Below, in pieces: positions 35,781-44,776 of a DNA stretch of 64,000 nucleotides. Both the position numbers and the translations under genes were made by a program. Below the pieces are notes generated by a model, which made no database searches, was not told the DNA's origin, and saw only the letters and a list, made by a program, of their open reading frames with translations. Source of the stretch: Erythrobacter sp. JK5 (GTDB lineage Bacteria; Pseudomonadota; Alphaproteobacteria; Sphingomonadales; Sphingomonadaceae); NCBI RefSeq assembly GCF_018205975.1, contig NZ_CP073577.1:186001-250000 (forward strand), given 5' to 3'. Positions within the stretch are counted from its first letter, which is position 1; each line of letters begins with the position of its first letter.

Positions 35781-37202
35781 ATGCTGACGCGCAAGCACAG
35801 TATCGAGGGAAAACACTCCTTCGGGCATGCTGCCGAGCTTTTCGATACGCTCGATGCCGACGCGGCGATGAAGCTGGCGATGGTCGCCGGGGACGTCACG
35901 CTGGTGCTCGACGATGCCGGCACCATTCTCGATGCGGCATTCGACCCGACCGATTTCCCCGATTTTGAAAACTGGGTCGGGACCAACTGGATCGAAACCG
36001 TGACCAGCGAAAGCCGGCCCAAGGTCATGGAAATGCTGGCCGCTGCCCGGCGCGGCGAGGTGCAGCACTGGCGACAGGTCAACCACCCTTCGCCCGCGGG
36101 GATCGTTCCGGTTCGCTACGCGGTGCTGACCGTCAATGGCGGGGAAAATCGCATCGCCTTCGGGCGTGACATGCGCGAGGCGGGCAAGCTTCAGCAACGC
36201 CTGCTGCAGGTTCAGCAATCGCTCGAACGCGACTATCTGCGGATGCGCCAGCTCGAGGCGCGCTATCGCATGCTGTTCGATCAGTCGGTGGAGCCGGTCC
36301 TGATCGTCGAAGCTGGTTCGCTGCGGATTCGCGAGGCCAACCCGGCCGCGCACAGCCTGCTCGGGTCCCGCGCCGGAACCCTTCCGGGCAAGAAGCTCCT
36401 GACCATGATCGACAAGGGATCGCGCGACGCGCTGCAATCGCTGGTCGGTGCGGCGCAGGCATCGAATGCCGTCACGCCGATCGAAATCCAGGTGACGAAG
36501 AATTCCCGGACCGTGACCGCGTCGGTCGCCGGTTTCATGCAGGATCGCGGGCACTTCCTGCTGATGCGGCTGATGCCAGCCGGTGATGCGGCGAAGGGCG
36601 AAGAATCGCCGGTGATCGATCTGGTTGACCGGATGCCCGACGCCTTCGTCGTCGCCAACGCGGATCTCGATATCGTCAGCGCGAACCACGCCTTCGTCGA
36701 GATGGTGCAGGCCGCCAGCCTCGATCAGCTCCGCGGCCGCCATCTGGCGACGATCATCGGGCGCCCGGGGATCGATCTCGATTTGATCGAGGGGCAGATC
36801 GATCAGCATGGCTCGGCGCGCAATGTCAGCACCGTTCTGCGCGTGGGCCAGGATCCCGAAGGCGAGCCGGTGGAAATCTCGGCGGTGCGCAGCGGCGGCG
36901 AAGATCCGCTCTACGCCTTCGTCATCCGCCCGATCGGGCGCCGCCTGCGCGACCTGCCGCCGGGCACGCAGGACCTGCCGCGCTCGGTCGAGCAGCTTAC
37001 CGATCTTGTCGGGCGCATGTCGCTCAAGGATATCGTGCGCGAAAGCACCGACCTGATCGAGCGGCTCTGCATCGAAGCGGCCTTGTCCTACACCTCCGAC
37101 AACCGCGCTTCCGCAGCCGAAATCCTCGGCCTTTCGCGGCAGAGCCTCTATTCCAAGCTCCATCGCTACGGACTTGGAAATCTCAACAGCGACGACGACT
37201 GA
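35781..37202 (+). CDS. ppsR: PAS-domain transcriptional repressor PpsR (CrtJ)
   Basis: A 473-residue regulator of bch, crt and puf genes. An N-terminal PAS-like domain, a Q-linker helix (LQQRLLQVQQSLERDYLRMRQLEARY, about 138-163), two further PAS domains and a C-terminal Fis-type helix-turn-helix (ASAAEILGLSRQSLYSKLHRYGL) are visible. There is only one cysteine, Cys430 in the helix-turn-helix region; the second cysteine used for disulfide redox control in Rhodobacter PpsR is absent. Matching operators occur throughout the cluster. Confidence 0.95.
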   Translation: MLTRKHSIEGKHSFGHAAELFDTLDADAAMKLAMVAGDVTLVLDDAGTILDAAFDPTDFPDFENWVGTNWIETVTSESRPKVMEMLAAARRGEVQHWRQVNHPSPAGIVPVRYAVLTVNGGENRIAFGRDMREAGKLQQRLLQVQQSLERDYLRMRQLEARYRMLFDQSVEPVLIVEAGSLRIREANPAAHSLLGSRAGTLPGKKLLTMIDKGSRDALQSLVGAAQASNAVTPIEIQVTKNSRTVTASVAGFMQDRGHFLLMRLMPAGDAAKGEESPVIDLVDRMPDAFVVANADLDIVSANHAFVEMVQAASLDQLRGRHLATIIGRPGIDLDLIEGQIDQHGSARNVSTVLRVGQDPEGEPVEISAVRSGGEDPLYAFVIRPIGRRLRDLPPGTQDLPRSVEQLTDLVGRMSLKDIVRESTDLIERLCIEAALSYTSDNRASAAEILGLSRQSLYSKLHRYGLGNLNSDDD

Positions 37203-37289
37203 TCAAGCTGGCTTGACACTGCCGTATTGATCCGACTTGACGCTTTTTTGCGCCGAGTTCCGCGCGATTGCGATAATCGCGCAGAATAC

Positions 37290-37307
37290 TGTCAAAACAA
37301 TTTGACG
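37290..37307 (+). promoter_or_regulatory. PpsR operator upstream of bchG
   Basis: TGTCAAAACAATTTGACG has the TGT-N12-AC(A/G) spacing and an inverted TCAAA...TTTGA core. It sits 30-47 bases before the bchG ATG, placing it over the promoter. Half sites ending TTGACA or TTGACG at about 37213-37218 and 37237-37242 lie upstream. Confidence 0.7.
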
Positions 37308-37336
37308 CCCTCTACTGTCAGGCATAGCCTGCCGGC

Positions 37337-38242
37337 ATGGAACGATCAGCGGTCTCGACTTGCGCAGCGCCGATTCCGGCGCTTCCCGACGTCGTGCAGC
37401 TGCTGAAACCCATCACCTGGTTTCCCCCGATGTGGGCCTTCCTGTGCGGCGCGGTGTCGTCCGGCGTGGGACTGGACGGGCGCTGGTTGTTCGTGCTGGG
37501 CGGGGTGCTGCTCGCAGGGCCGCTCGTCTGCGGCACCAGCCAGGCGGTGAACGACTGGTTCGATCGTCACGTCGATGCGATCAACGAACCCGACCGACCC
37601 ATTCCTTCGGGCCGGATTGCCGGACGCTGGGGGCTCTACATTGCGCTGATCGCGACCGCAGTCTCGGCGCTGGTCGGTTGGGCGCTCGGCCCGCTGGTGC
37701 TTCTCGCGGCGCTTGTCGGTCTCGCGCTTGCATGGGCCTACAGCGCGCCGCCGTTCCGCTTCAAGACCAGCGGCTGGCTCGGCCCGGCAGTGGTCGGCTT
37801 CACCTACGAAGGGCTGAGCTGGTTCACCGGCGCTGCCGTCATGCTGGGCGCGCTGCCCGATGCGCGGGTGCTGATCGTGCTTGGCCTCTATTCGATCGGC
37901 GCGCACGGGATCATGACGCTCAACGATTTCAAGGCGGTCGAAGGCGACCGTGCGACCGGCCTCAAATCGTTGCCGGTCACGATGGGCGTTGCCAACGCCG
38001 CGCGGCTGGCCTGCGCGACGATGGCGGCCGCGCAGCTGGCGGTGATCGTCATGCTGACCGTTTGGGGAATGTTTCTGACGGCGACCATCGTCGGCCTGTT
38101 GCTGATCGCGCAGGGCGTAGCGATGCCGCGGCTTTTGTCCGACCCCGCGAGATACGCGCCCTGGTACAACGGCGTGGGTGTCACGCTCTATGTCCTGGGC
38201 ATGCTCGGCGCGGCATTCGGTCTCGGCGGATATATCCTGTGA
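37337..38242 (+). CDS. bchG: Bacteriochlorophyll synthase
   Basis: A 301-residue UbiA-family prenyltransferase esterifying bacteriochlorophyllide a with geranylgeranyl diphosphate. About eight or nine helices are present. The Mg-diphosphate motif NDWFDRHVDAINEPDRPIPSG (about 71-91) and the second motif DFKAVEGDR (about 196-204) are conserved. Its stop overlaps the GTG start of the next gene. Confidence 0.96.
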   Translation: MERSAVSTCAAPIPALPDVVQLLKPITWFPPMWAFLCGAVSSGVGLDGRWLFVLGGVLLAGPLVCGTSQAVNDWFDRHVDAINEPDRPIPSGRIAGRWGLYIALIATAVSALVGWALGPLVLLAALVGLALAWAYSAPPFRFKTSGWLGPAVVGFTYEGLSWFTGAAVMLGALPDARVLIVLGLYSIGAHGIMTLNDFKAVEGDRATGLKSLPVTMGVANAARLACATMAAAQLAVIVMLTVWGMFLTATIVGLLLIAQGVAMPRLLSDPARYAPWYNGVGVTLYVLGMLGAAFGLGGYIL

Positions 38243-39576
38243 GTGCCGCTGCGCCAACGGGCCTCGGTTGGCTTGCAATTGTGCGGATCGGGCTGGTTCA
38301 GGCGTGTCTGGGCGCGGTCGTGATGCTGGCGACAACGGTGCTCAACCGTCTGATGGTGGTCGAATATGCGCTGCTGGCGGCAATCCCGGCGGGGCTGGTC
38401 GCGTGGCATTACGCGGTCCAACTGTCGCGCCCGCTGTGGGGACACGGCTCGGACCAGGGCCGCAGGCGCACCCCGTGGATAATCGGCGGGATCGCAACCC
38501 TCGCCGTCGCGGCCGTGCTCGCGAGCCAGGCAACCTTGATGCTGGCGGCGCAGCCGGTGCTCGGCGCGGTGCTCGCAGTTCTCGCCTACACGCTGATCGG
38601 GGTCGGCGTGGGCGCGGGCGGGACGTCCGCGCTCGCCTTGCTCGCCTCGGGCGTTGCGCCGCAACGGCGTGCCGCAGCGGCTGCGGTGACGTGGATCATG
38701 ATGGTCGCCGGGATCGTGATCTCGGCCATCACAGTCGGCGAACTGCTCAAGCCCTTCTCGCCCGGGCGATTGCTGACTGTCGCGAGCGGTCTCGCAGTGG
38801 TGGTGATTGCGATCGCCGCGCTGGCGACCTACCGGCTCGAGCGCGCGGACTTCGTTTTCACCGAAACCGCCAAGGACGGGCCGCCGCCCGATTTCCGGGC
38901 CGCGCTCGAGGAGATCTGGCGCGAGCGCGCGGCGCGGCGCTTCACCGTATTCATTTTCGTTTCGATGATCGCGTTCAGCATGCAGGATCTGATCCTGGAG
39001 CCGTTCGCGGGCCTGGTCTTCGGCATGTCGCCGGGCGAATCCACGCAGCTCGGCGGCCAGCATCAGGGTGGCATCCTAATCGGCATGATCGCCGCCGGGA
39101 TCGGCGGCAGCGCCTTTGCCGGACGGTTGCCGAGCGATCTGCGGATCTGGATCGTCTCCGGCTGCCTTGGATCGGCGCTTGCGCTGGTGGGGCTGGCCGC
39201 TGCGGCGATTGCCGGGCCGGGCTGGCCGCTCGGTCTCAACGTGTTCGTGCTCGGCCTGTGCAACGGCGTGTTTGCGGTCGCCGCGATCGGCGCGATGATG
39301 GGGCTCGCCGGGGCGGGCGAAAAGACCCGCGAAGGCGTGCGCATGGGAGTGTGGGGCGCAGCGCAGGCGATCGCCTTCGGGCTCGGTGGGCTGACGGGCG
39401 CGCTGGGGGTCGACGTTGCCCGCCGGGTGCAGGCGCATGACGGCGGCGCGTTCCAGCTGATCTTCGCCATCGAGGCCGCGCTGTTCGTGATCGCCGCAGC
39501 GCTCGCGCTGCGCGCGACCCGGTCGGTTTCTCCACGCCGCCCGCAACTCAAACCCGATTCAGAGGTGTTCGCATGA
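38239..39576 (+). CDS. PucC/BCH2-family MFS protein between bchG and bchP
   Basis: A 445-residue membrane protein, about 12 helices, with LNRLMVVEYALLAAIPAGLVAW, RPLWGHGSDQGRRRTPWIIGG and SMQDLILEPFAGLVFGMSPGESTQLGG. This is the family of LhaA and PucC, here the bchG-linked branch (the orf428/bch2 position). The GTG at 38239 overlaps the bchG stop. It probably helps move or insert bacteriochlorophyll between BchG, BchP and the antenna; this is inferred from linkage. Confidence 0.9.
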   Translation: MSAAAPTGLGWLAIVRIGLVQACLGAVVMLATTVLNRLMVVEYALLAAIPAGLVAWHYAVQLSRPLWGHGSDQGRRRTPWIIGGIATLAVAAVLASQATLMLAAQPVLGAVLAVLAYTLIGVGVGAGGTSALALLASGVAPQRRAAAAAVTWIMMVAGIVISAITVGELLKPFSPGRLLTVASGLAVVVIAIAALATYRLERADFVFTETAKDGPPPDFRAALEEIWRERAARRFTVFIFVSMIAFSMQDLILEPFAGLVFGMSPGESTQLGGQHQGGILIGMIAAGIGGSAFAGRLPSDLRIWIVSGCLGSALALVGLAAAAIAGPGWPLGLNVFVLGLCNGVFAVAAIGAMMGLAGAGEKTREGVRMGVWGAAQAIAFGLGGLTGALGVDVARRVQAHDGGAFQLIFAIEAALFVIAAALALRATRSVSPRRPQLKPDSEVFA

Positions 39577-40769
39577 CCGAGACGATTTTCGATGCCGTCG
39601 TAATTGGCGGCGGGCCGGCCGGCGCTACGGCCGCGACAGAACTGGCTCTGGCCGGTCATTCGGTACTGCTGATGGAGCGTGGGGGCCGGATCAAGCCCTG
39701 CGGCGGCGCGGTGCCGCCGCGGATGCTCAAGGATTTCAACGTGCCGCAAAGCCTGCTGGTGGCGCGCGCGCGATCGGCACGGATGATCTCTCCTTCGGGC
39801 CGCAAGGTCGATATGCCGGTGGGCGAGATCGGCTATGTCGGGATGGTCGACCGCGACGTGTTCGACGAATGGCTGCGCGAACGCGCGCGGATGTCGGGCG
39901 CGCAGCGGGTGCAGGGGACCTTCGAGAAGATCGAACGCGACGACAACGCGCATCCGATCGTCAGCTTCCGCCGCGAGCGTGGTGGGCCGATCGAGCGGGT
40001 GCGCGCGCGGGTGGTGGTCGGTGCCGATGGCGCGCGGTCGTCGGTGGCGAAGCAATGCCTACCCGATGCCGAACGGGTCAAATGCGTGTTCGCCTATCAC
40101 GAGATCATCAAATCGCCCGAAGGCGACAGCGACGCGTTCGACGGCGCGCGCTGCGATGTTTTTTATCAGGGGCGGCTGTCGCCCGATTTCTACGCCTGGG
40201 TGTTTCCGCATGGCGACACAGCCAGCATCGGCGTCGGCAGCGCGAACAAGGGCTTTTCGCTGCGTGGCGCGGTGTCCGAGATGCGCTCCGATCTCGATCT
40301 GACCCGCTGCGAGACGCTGCGCCGCGAAGGCGCGCCGATTCCCCTGAAGCCGCTCAAGCGCTGGGACAACGGCGCCGACGTGATCGTCGCGGGCGATGCC
40401 GCCGGGATCGTCGCTCCGGCTTCGGGCGAGGGCATCTATTACGCTATGGTCGGCGGGCAGGTCGTTGCCGAAGCGGCGAGCCAGTTCCTGCGTACCGGCG
40501 AGGCGAAAGCGCTGAGGACCGCGCGCAAACGCTTCATGAAGGAGCACGGCCGGGTGTTCTGGATTCTCGGGATGATGCAGTATTTTTGGTATTCGAGCGA
40601 CAAGCGCCGCGAACGGTTCGTGACGATGTGCGACGACAAGGACGTGCAGCAGCTCACCTGGCAGGCCTACATGAACAAGAAGCTGGTGCGCAAAAAACCG
40701 CTGGCGCATGTGAAAATCTTCCTCAAAGACACCGCGCACCTGCTTGGCCTGAGGGCGGCGACGCGCTAA
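39573..40769 (+). CDS. bchP: Geranylgeranyl reductase
   Basis: A 398-residue flavoprotein reducing the geranylgeranyl tail of bacteriochlorophyll to phytyl. The FAD motif VVIGGGPAGATAATELALAGHSVLLME begins near residue 9, then KPCGGAVPPRML and the second FAD motif VIVAGDAAGIVAPASGEGIYYAM. The start overlaps the preceding stop (ATGA). Confidence 0.96.
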   Translation: MTETIFDAVVIGGGPAGATAATELALAGHSVLLMERGGRIKPCGGAVPPRMLKDFNVPQSLLVARARSARMISPSGRKVDMPVGEIGYVGMVDRDVFDEWLRERARMSGAQRVQGTFEKIERDDNAHPIVSFRRERGGPIERVRARVVVGADGARSSVAKQCLPDAERVKCVFAYHEIIKSPEGDSDAFDGARCDVFYQGRLSPDFYAWVFPHGDTASIGVGSANKGFSLRGAVSEMRSDLDLTRCETLRREGAPIPLKPLKRWDNGADVIVAGDAAGIVAPASGEGIYYAMVGGQVVAEAASQFLRTGEAKALRTARKRFMKEHGRVFWILGMMQYFWYSSDKRRERFVTMCDDKDVQQLTWQAYMNKKLVRKKPLAHVKIFLKDTAHLLGLRAATR

Positions 40770-40779
40770 TCCCCGAAGC

Positions 40780-41262
40780 ATGAGCAAGACCTGGATATTG
40801 CCGGGCCTGTTGGCGGCGGTCGCGGCGATCATCGTCGCAGCACTGGGTGCGACGATTACCGATCTCGGCCCGTGGTATCAGAGCCTCGACAAGCCGGGCT
40901 GGAACCCGCCCGATATCGCGTTCCCGATCGGCTGGACGCTGATCTACGCCTTCAATACCTATGCGATCGTCGCCGCATGGCGCGCCGCGCCCGACAGCAA
41001 GGTATCGGACACCATTATCGGGCTGTTCGCGCTGAACGCGTTTCTCAACATCACCTGGAGCATGATCTTCTTCCGTATCCAGCGGCCCGACTGGGCGTTT
41101 GTCGAGCTGCTGCTGCTGTGGCTCTCGATCCTCGCGCTGGTGTGGTATTGCGGGCGGTACTCCAAGACTGCGGCGCTGTTCTTCCTGCCCTATCTCGCCT
41201 GGGTGACCTTTGCCGGTGCGCTCAACTGGGCGGTTGTCGAGCTTAACGGCCCGTTCGGCTGA
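40780..41262 (+). CDS. tspO: TspO/MBR tryptophan-rich sensory protein
   Basis: A 160-residue five-helix membrane protein of the translocator-protein family, which binds tetrapyrroles and tunes pigment gene expression in Rhodobacter. The patterns WYQSLDKPGWNPPDIAFPIGWTLIY and LNITWSMIFF, and aromatic-rich helix ends, are typical. It follows bchP by 10 bases. Confidence 0.93.
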   Translation: MSKTWILPGLLAAVAAIIVAALGATITDLGPWYQSLDKPGWNPPDIAFPIGWTLIYAFNTYAIVAAWRAAPDSKVSDTIIGLFALNAFLNITWSMIFFRIQRPDWAFVELLLLWLSILALVWYCGRYSKTAALFFLPYLAWVTFAGALNWAVVELNGPFG

Positions 41263-41272
41263 GAGCGCATCC

Positions 41273-41536
41273 ATGGACATGATCGAGACCTTTTTCGCCC
41301 GCGGCCATGCGGCGGACCTGGTGCTGGTCGTGCTGGCGATCGAGGCGGTTTGGCTCAAGACGCGCGGCTGGAGTTTGAGCCGGATTGCAGGGCTGATCGG
41401 CCCGGCGGTATTTATCGTTTTGGCATTGCGGGCGGCGCTGGTCGGGGCAGGTTGGGGGTGGGTTGCGGTGCTGCTCGCGCTGTCGCTGCCGCTACACCTG
41501 ATGGACTTGCGGGGGAGGTTGGCGCGGGGCGCTTGA
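41273..41536 (+). CDS. Small membrane protein, unknown
   Basis: An 87-residue protein from the ATG at 41273, ten bases after tspO. It has three hydrophobic helices (about 14-28, 37-54 and 60-75) and a basic C-terminus. I recognise no family. Position and spacing suggest it is the last gene of the bchG-bchP-tspO transcript. A start at 41210 would overlap tspO and is less likely. Confidence 0.7.
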   Translation: MDMIETFFARGHAADLVLVVLAIEAVWLKTRGWSLSRIAGLIGPAVFIVLALRAALVGAGWGWVAVLLALSLPLHLMDLRGRLARGA

Positions 41537-41610
41537 ATGGCCTGCGATCGAGGCTATTGAATCTACGATTGTCCGCTGTCGAACTTTGGGCTGCCATTCG
41601 TTTGTCGTCG

Positions 41611-41688
41611 CCCCGTGCTCGACACGGGGCAAAGCTAACTTCGGATCCATCAGAAGAAGAAAAGCCCAACCCCGGATCAAGTCCGGGG
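41611..41688. repeat. Pair of intergenic hairpins
   Basis: Bases 41611-41629 (CCCCGTG, loop CTCGA, CACGGGG) and 41670-41688 (CCCCGGA, loop TCAAG, TCCGGGG) are two perfect seven-base stems with five-base loops, 40 bases apart. Sequences like the second are commonly scattered between genes in alphaproteobacteria. They may also end the tspO transcript. Nothing else is recognised in 41537-41833. Confidence 0.6.
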
Positions 41689-41833
41689 TGACGAATTGGT
41701 GGCATAGTTGAAAACAGCCAGATGTTTGCCGGAGGCAGACCAATCGCCAGATTCTCCGCCCCCATAGAATGCTCGGCGGCGCATCCTTGCGCAGCCGGAC
41801 TGTGTTCTCGATGGACCAGCCGCTCGTTCACAT

Positions 41834-42295
41834 TCAGTCGAGTGCCCGACAATTGATCGTTATGCGGGTGTGACCGCCGTTCGGCCCCGGTGGCAATCGC
41901 GGGATGGACCATTGATCCTCAGGGCCAGAGCGTCGGAAGTCCGCCTCACAGGCCAACCTGTCGGGAACGGGGTCACCAAGATAGAATGCGACACCGCCGT
42001 CTCGCAGCAGTTCGAATTGGCAACGAAGCAGCGTTTCGCCGCCGCCACAAAGCAGGTCGTTTATATGCAGTTGACGGGCTTCTTCGCGATCGTTTGTCGC
42101 GTTTGCCCAGCGCATGGCGAGTTCGTTTCCATTTCCGATCAGAGCATTCGACTGCAAGTCGGACCAGATGTTGCGGTAGAGTTGTCCCGCGATGTTGTCT
42201 TCCGGAGGTGCGAGGTTCGCTTCGGGCCCGGTCGAGTGAGTGCAGCTCGAAGCAAGCAACGAACCGAATGCGAGGAATGATGTGAGGCGCGCCAT
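41834..42295 (-). CDS. Predicted lipoprotein, unknown function
   Basis: A 153-residue protein with a short signal sequence ending in a lipobox (LLASSC, about residues 13-18). The mature part has no recognisable domain and contains NGNELAMRWANATNDREEARQLHINDLLCGGGETLLRCQFELL. The opposite-strand frames are Arg-rich shadows. It lies alone between the tspO and puf ends. Real coding is likely but not certain. Confidence 0.6.
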   Translation of the reverse strand: MARLTSFLAFGSLLASSCTHSTGPEANLAPPEDNIAGQLYRNIWSDLQSNALIGNGNELAMRWANATNDREEARQLHINDLLCGGGETLLRCQFELLRDGGVAFYLGDPVPDRLACEADFRRSGPEDQWSIPRLPPGPNGGHTRITINCRALD

Positions 42296-42375
42296 CGTGC
42301 CGGATCATAGCTGACTACCAGCGGCTATCCACTCTTTCATTCGAACAACCGGAGCAATCGCCCACACCACCCACG

Positions 42376-42407
42376 AAAAACCCGGCCGCGCTTTCGCGGG
42401 GCCGGGT
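42376..42407 (-). terminator. Terminator of the bchCXYZ-pufBALM transcript
   Basis: On the minus strand, ACCCGG and CCGCG pair with CGCGG and CCGGGT (bulge of CC, loop AAAG) and are followed by TTTTT. It is 71 bases beyond the pufM stop. A second hairpin at 42421-42452 (GGCTGG...CCAGCC) lies between and may stabilise the message end. Confidence 0.85.
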
Positions 42408-42477
42408 CTCCTGGCCGGGCGGCTGGACCGGTTTGCGTCGGTCCCTCCAGCCAAGCCCTTATCGCTCGATTGGATGG

Positions 42478-43401
42478 TTACTTGGGCGCGTAGTAATGCT
42501 CTTGCGCCCAGACATACCAGTTATCGACCACCGTGCCAGACAGCAGGATGCCGATCCCGCCGGTCAGTGTCGTCAGCACGGCGAACCACCATGCCCAGCG
42601 GTGGATCGATTCCATCGTGGCGTTGAAGCCCATGGTCCAGCGCCAGAACAGCGCGCCGCGCTCTGATGCCGTGCCGCGGTCGGTGATCTGCTCGATCTCG
42701 CGCTCACCGCCATAGCGGCCGAGGGCGAGGATGGTCGCCCCATGCATCGCGAACAGCACCGCAGAGCCGTACAGGAACACGATCGAGAGCGCGTGGAACG
42801 GATTGTAGAACAGGTTGCCGTGGATCAGCGAGAAGTTGTTGGTCCAGTCTAGGTGCGAGAACACACCGTACGGCACCGCTTCGGCCCAGCTGCCGAGCAG
42901 CATCGGGCGGATGAAGCCGAGTACCAGGAACAGCCAGATCGCGCTCGCAAAGGCCCACGGGATATGCATCCCCATGCCCAGCGCCTTGGCCCGGCGATAG
43001 GTCCGCAGCCACCACAGCAGCACCGATGTCGTGAGGAACGCGCCGGTCAATATGAACCACCCGCCCTCATTCAACGGAACGAACGGGCTGAAGCCGTATT
43101 GTGGCCCCGGCGGATCGAGCGACAGCCAGAACAGCTCGCGAATGAACACCTGCGGGCTCCACCCGGCCTGCGCCCAGAAGTTGAACCCGATGATCAGGAT
43201 CGCGATCCCGCCGAAGGCGAGTGACGCCATGCCGAGCCAGCCGAGATAGATCGGGCCGAGTTGAGCCTGGCCGATCTTGCCCATCCAGTAGCTGTAAGCG
43301 GTGTCGCGAATCCGGGGATCGCTGTCGCCCGGAAGCGGGATCCCCATTTCCGGAGCGGCCTTGAGCTGCACCTGAGTGAAGATGTTTTGATAGGTAGCCA
43401 T
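42478..43401 (-). CDS. pufM: Photosynthetic reaction centre M subunit
   Basis: A 307-residue, five-helix M subunit binding bacteriochlorophylls, QA and the non-heme iron. Conserved stretches include [44 protein letters not shown] and [33 protein letters not shown]. It ends YYAPK without a long tail, and no pufC follows. It begins four bases after pufL. Confidence 0.98.
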   Translation of the reverse strand: MATYQNIFTQVQLKAAPEMGIPLPGDSDPRIRDTAYSYWMGKIGQAQLGPIYLGWLGMASLAFGGIAILIIGFNFWAQAGWSPQVFIRELFWLSLDPPGPQYGFSPFVPLNEGGWFILTGAFLTTSVLLWWLRTYRRAKALGMGMHIPWAFASAIWLFLVLGFIRPMLLGSWAEAVPYGVFSHLDWTNNFSLIHGNLFYNPFHALSIVFLYGSAVLFAMHGATILALGRYGGEREIEQITDRGTASERGALFWRWTMGFNATMESIHRWAWWFAVLTTLTGGIGILLSGTVVDNWYVWAQEHYYAPK

Positions 43402-43405
43402 GTGC

Positions 43406-44239
43406 TTATGCTCCTGCCGACCAAATCGGAATCTTGCGCCAGAATTCCCAGAATTCCGGCCAGCTGCCGACGTAGAGTGTGCCCGAGATCACGATGCAAA
43501 CCGCGCTCCAGAACGCCGCGTTGAGCGCCAGAAACAGTCCCACCCGGTGGATGCCGAGCGTGCCGACCGAATAGCCGATGAAGTCGCGGAAATAGGTGTC
43601 TTCGTATTCGGGCGTCTTCACGTCGGTCCCGTTCGACGGATTGACCGCCGAAAGCACCAGGCCGCCGTGCAACGCGAGCGCGAGGCAATTCGTGAAGAAG
43701 AACGCGATCGCCAGCATGTGCACCGGGTTGTAATGGAAGTTCGCGTACATGTAGCCGGTGTTGGACACCCAATCGAGGTGCGACCAGATTCCGTAAGGAA
43801 ACCCGTGTCCCCATGCGCCCATCCATAGCGGACGGACGACGTTGAGCGTGACATAGGCCAGCACTGCGAAACTGAAGGCAATCGGGACATGGTAGCTCAT
43901 GCCCAGCTTGCGCGAGATTTCCGCCTGCCTGCCGACCCAGGAACAGAACGCGATGACCGCACAGACCGTGATGATCTGCCAGTATCCGCCCTGGTTGAGG
44001 GGCATCAGCGAGAGCCCGGCCTCGATCGGCGGTGGTTGGATGTCGATCAGCCAGGGATTGAGGGTCGGACCTGCCGCAGCGGCGGCGAAGATCAGCATCG
44101 TGCCGAGGCCCGCGCTGATTGCCACCAACACCCCGAAGAATCCGACATAAAACGGCCCGACCCAGAAATCGAAAAGGTCGCCGCCGATCAATGTGCCACC
44201 GCGCATGCGGTACTTCCGCTCGAAACTAAGGAGCGCCAT
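43406..44239 (-). CDS. pufL: Photosynthetic reaction centre L subunit
   Basis: A 277-residue, five-helix L subunit binding the special pair partner and QB. Family blocks [35 protein letters not shown] and [41 protein letters not shown] are present. It is separated from pufA by 113 bases holding hairpins. Confidence 0.98.
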   Translation of the reverse strand: MALLSFERKYRMRGGTLIGGDLFDFWVGPFYVGFFGVLVAISAGLGTMLIFAAAAAGPTLNPWLIDIQPPPIEAGLSLMPLNQGGYWQIITVCAVIAFCSWVGRQAEISRKLGMSYHVPIAFSFAVLAYVTLNVVRPLWMGAWGHGFPYGIWSHLDWVSNTGYMYANFHYNPVHMLAIAFFFTNCLALALHGGLVLSAVNPSNGTDVKTPEYEDTYFRDFIGYSVGTLGIHRVGLFLALNAAFWSAVCIVISGTLYVGSWPEFWEFWRKIPIWSAGA

Positions 44240-44251
44240 AGGTCCATCCTT

Positions 44252-44328
44252 CCCGCCTCAGCGGCGGGTTCTGTCGTGTACTTTCAAGGCTTGGGCGAAA
44301 CTGTAGGAGGCAGGCAGGCGAACCTGCC
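44252..44328 (-). promoter_or_regulatory. Intercistronic RNA hairpins between pufA and pufL
   Basis: Two perfect six-base stems occur in the 113-base gap: CCCGCC/GGCGGG (44252-44268) and GGCAGG/CCTGCC (44313-44328, loop TTCG on the transcript strand). In Rhodobacter, hairpins here protect the pufBA segment and raise antenna over reaction-centre mRNA; the same role is inferred. Confidence 0.7.
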
Positions 44329-44352
44329 CCCTCGCAATTTCGCTAAACCAAC

Positions 44353-44493
44353 TTAGCCGCCGACGCCGCCAAGCCAGTTGTACTTCTCCGTGCTGAGCAG
44401 GATGAAGTGGATCGTGAAGGCCAGGACAGCCAGGAAGACATGAAGTCCCACCAGCGCCCGACGCACGTCTACATAGTGCCAAATCTTATGCAT
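44353..44493 (-). CDS. pufA: Light-harvesting LH1 alpha polypeptide
   Basis: A 46-residue antenna peptide, too short for routine gene finding. Translation of the minus strand from 44493 begins MHKIWHYVDVRRALVGLHVF. It has one transmembrane helix with His29 (TIHFILL) as bacteriochlorophyll ligand, and ends STEKYNWLGGVGG. Position directly between pufB and pufL confirms it. The peptide is on the short side for the family. Confidence 0.95.
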   Translation of the reverse strand: MHKIWHYVDVRRALVGLHVFLAVLAFTIHFILLSTEKYNWLGGVGG

Positions 44494-44573
44494 TATCAGT
44501 TCCTTATACCAATCCAGCAAATTGCCGAGACAGCCCGCTAACGGGCGTCAGGCAGACAGCCAGGTCTGAATGC

Positions 44574-44729
44574 TCAGTAGAACCAGGGTTTCCACCAGAA
44601 CATCAGGGCATGCGCGACGAGCGCAATCGCGACGTAGAGAGTGAAGGTGCCCATAAATGCCTTATGGATCTCCTTCGCCTCTTCGTCGGTCAGATACGTC
44701 CCCACGCTGGGGCGATCAGGATCGTTCAT
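44574..44729 (-). CDS. pufB: Light-harvesting LH1 beta polypeptide
   Basis: A 51-residue antenna peptide translated from the ATG at 44729 (MNDPDRPSVGTYLTDEEAKE). The conserved EIHKAFMGTFTLYVAIALVAHALMFWW core is split by the membrane: His22 lies near the cytoplasmic edge and His40 is the bacteriochlorophyll ligand. It ends WKPWFY. GGAGA precedes the start. An 80-base gap with a small GCCCG hairpin separates it from pufA. Confidence 0.95.
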   Translation of the reverse strand: MNDPDRPSVGTYLTDEEAKEIHKAFMGTFTLYVAIALVAHALMFWWKPWFY

Positions 44730-44760
44730 TGCAGTGTCTCCATTTCTTTGTTTTGGAGCA

Positions 44761-44776
44761 GGGACCGATCGGTCCC
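44761..44776. repeat. 16-base perfect palindrome in the bchZ-pufB gap
   Basis: GGGACCGATCGGTCCC reads the same on both strands, 31 bases upstream of the pufB start. As RNA it forms a six-base stem with GATC loop; as DNA it could be an operator. A second small hairpin (GCCCG/CGGGC, 44817-44830) is nearer bchZ. No pufQ-like reading frame is present in 44730-44873. Confidence 0.7.

Noticed and set aside
41870..42285. Plus-strand frames opposite the small lipoprotein
   Set aside because: They lack signals and are Arg/Cys-rich; the minus strand has a convincing lipobox.
42296..42477. Possible pufC after pufM
   Set aside because: The pufM stop is followed by two hairpins and a terminator; no CxxCH motifs on this strand.
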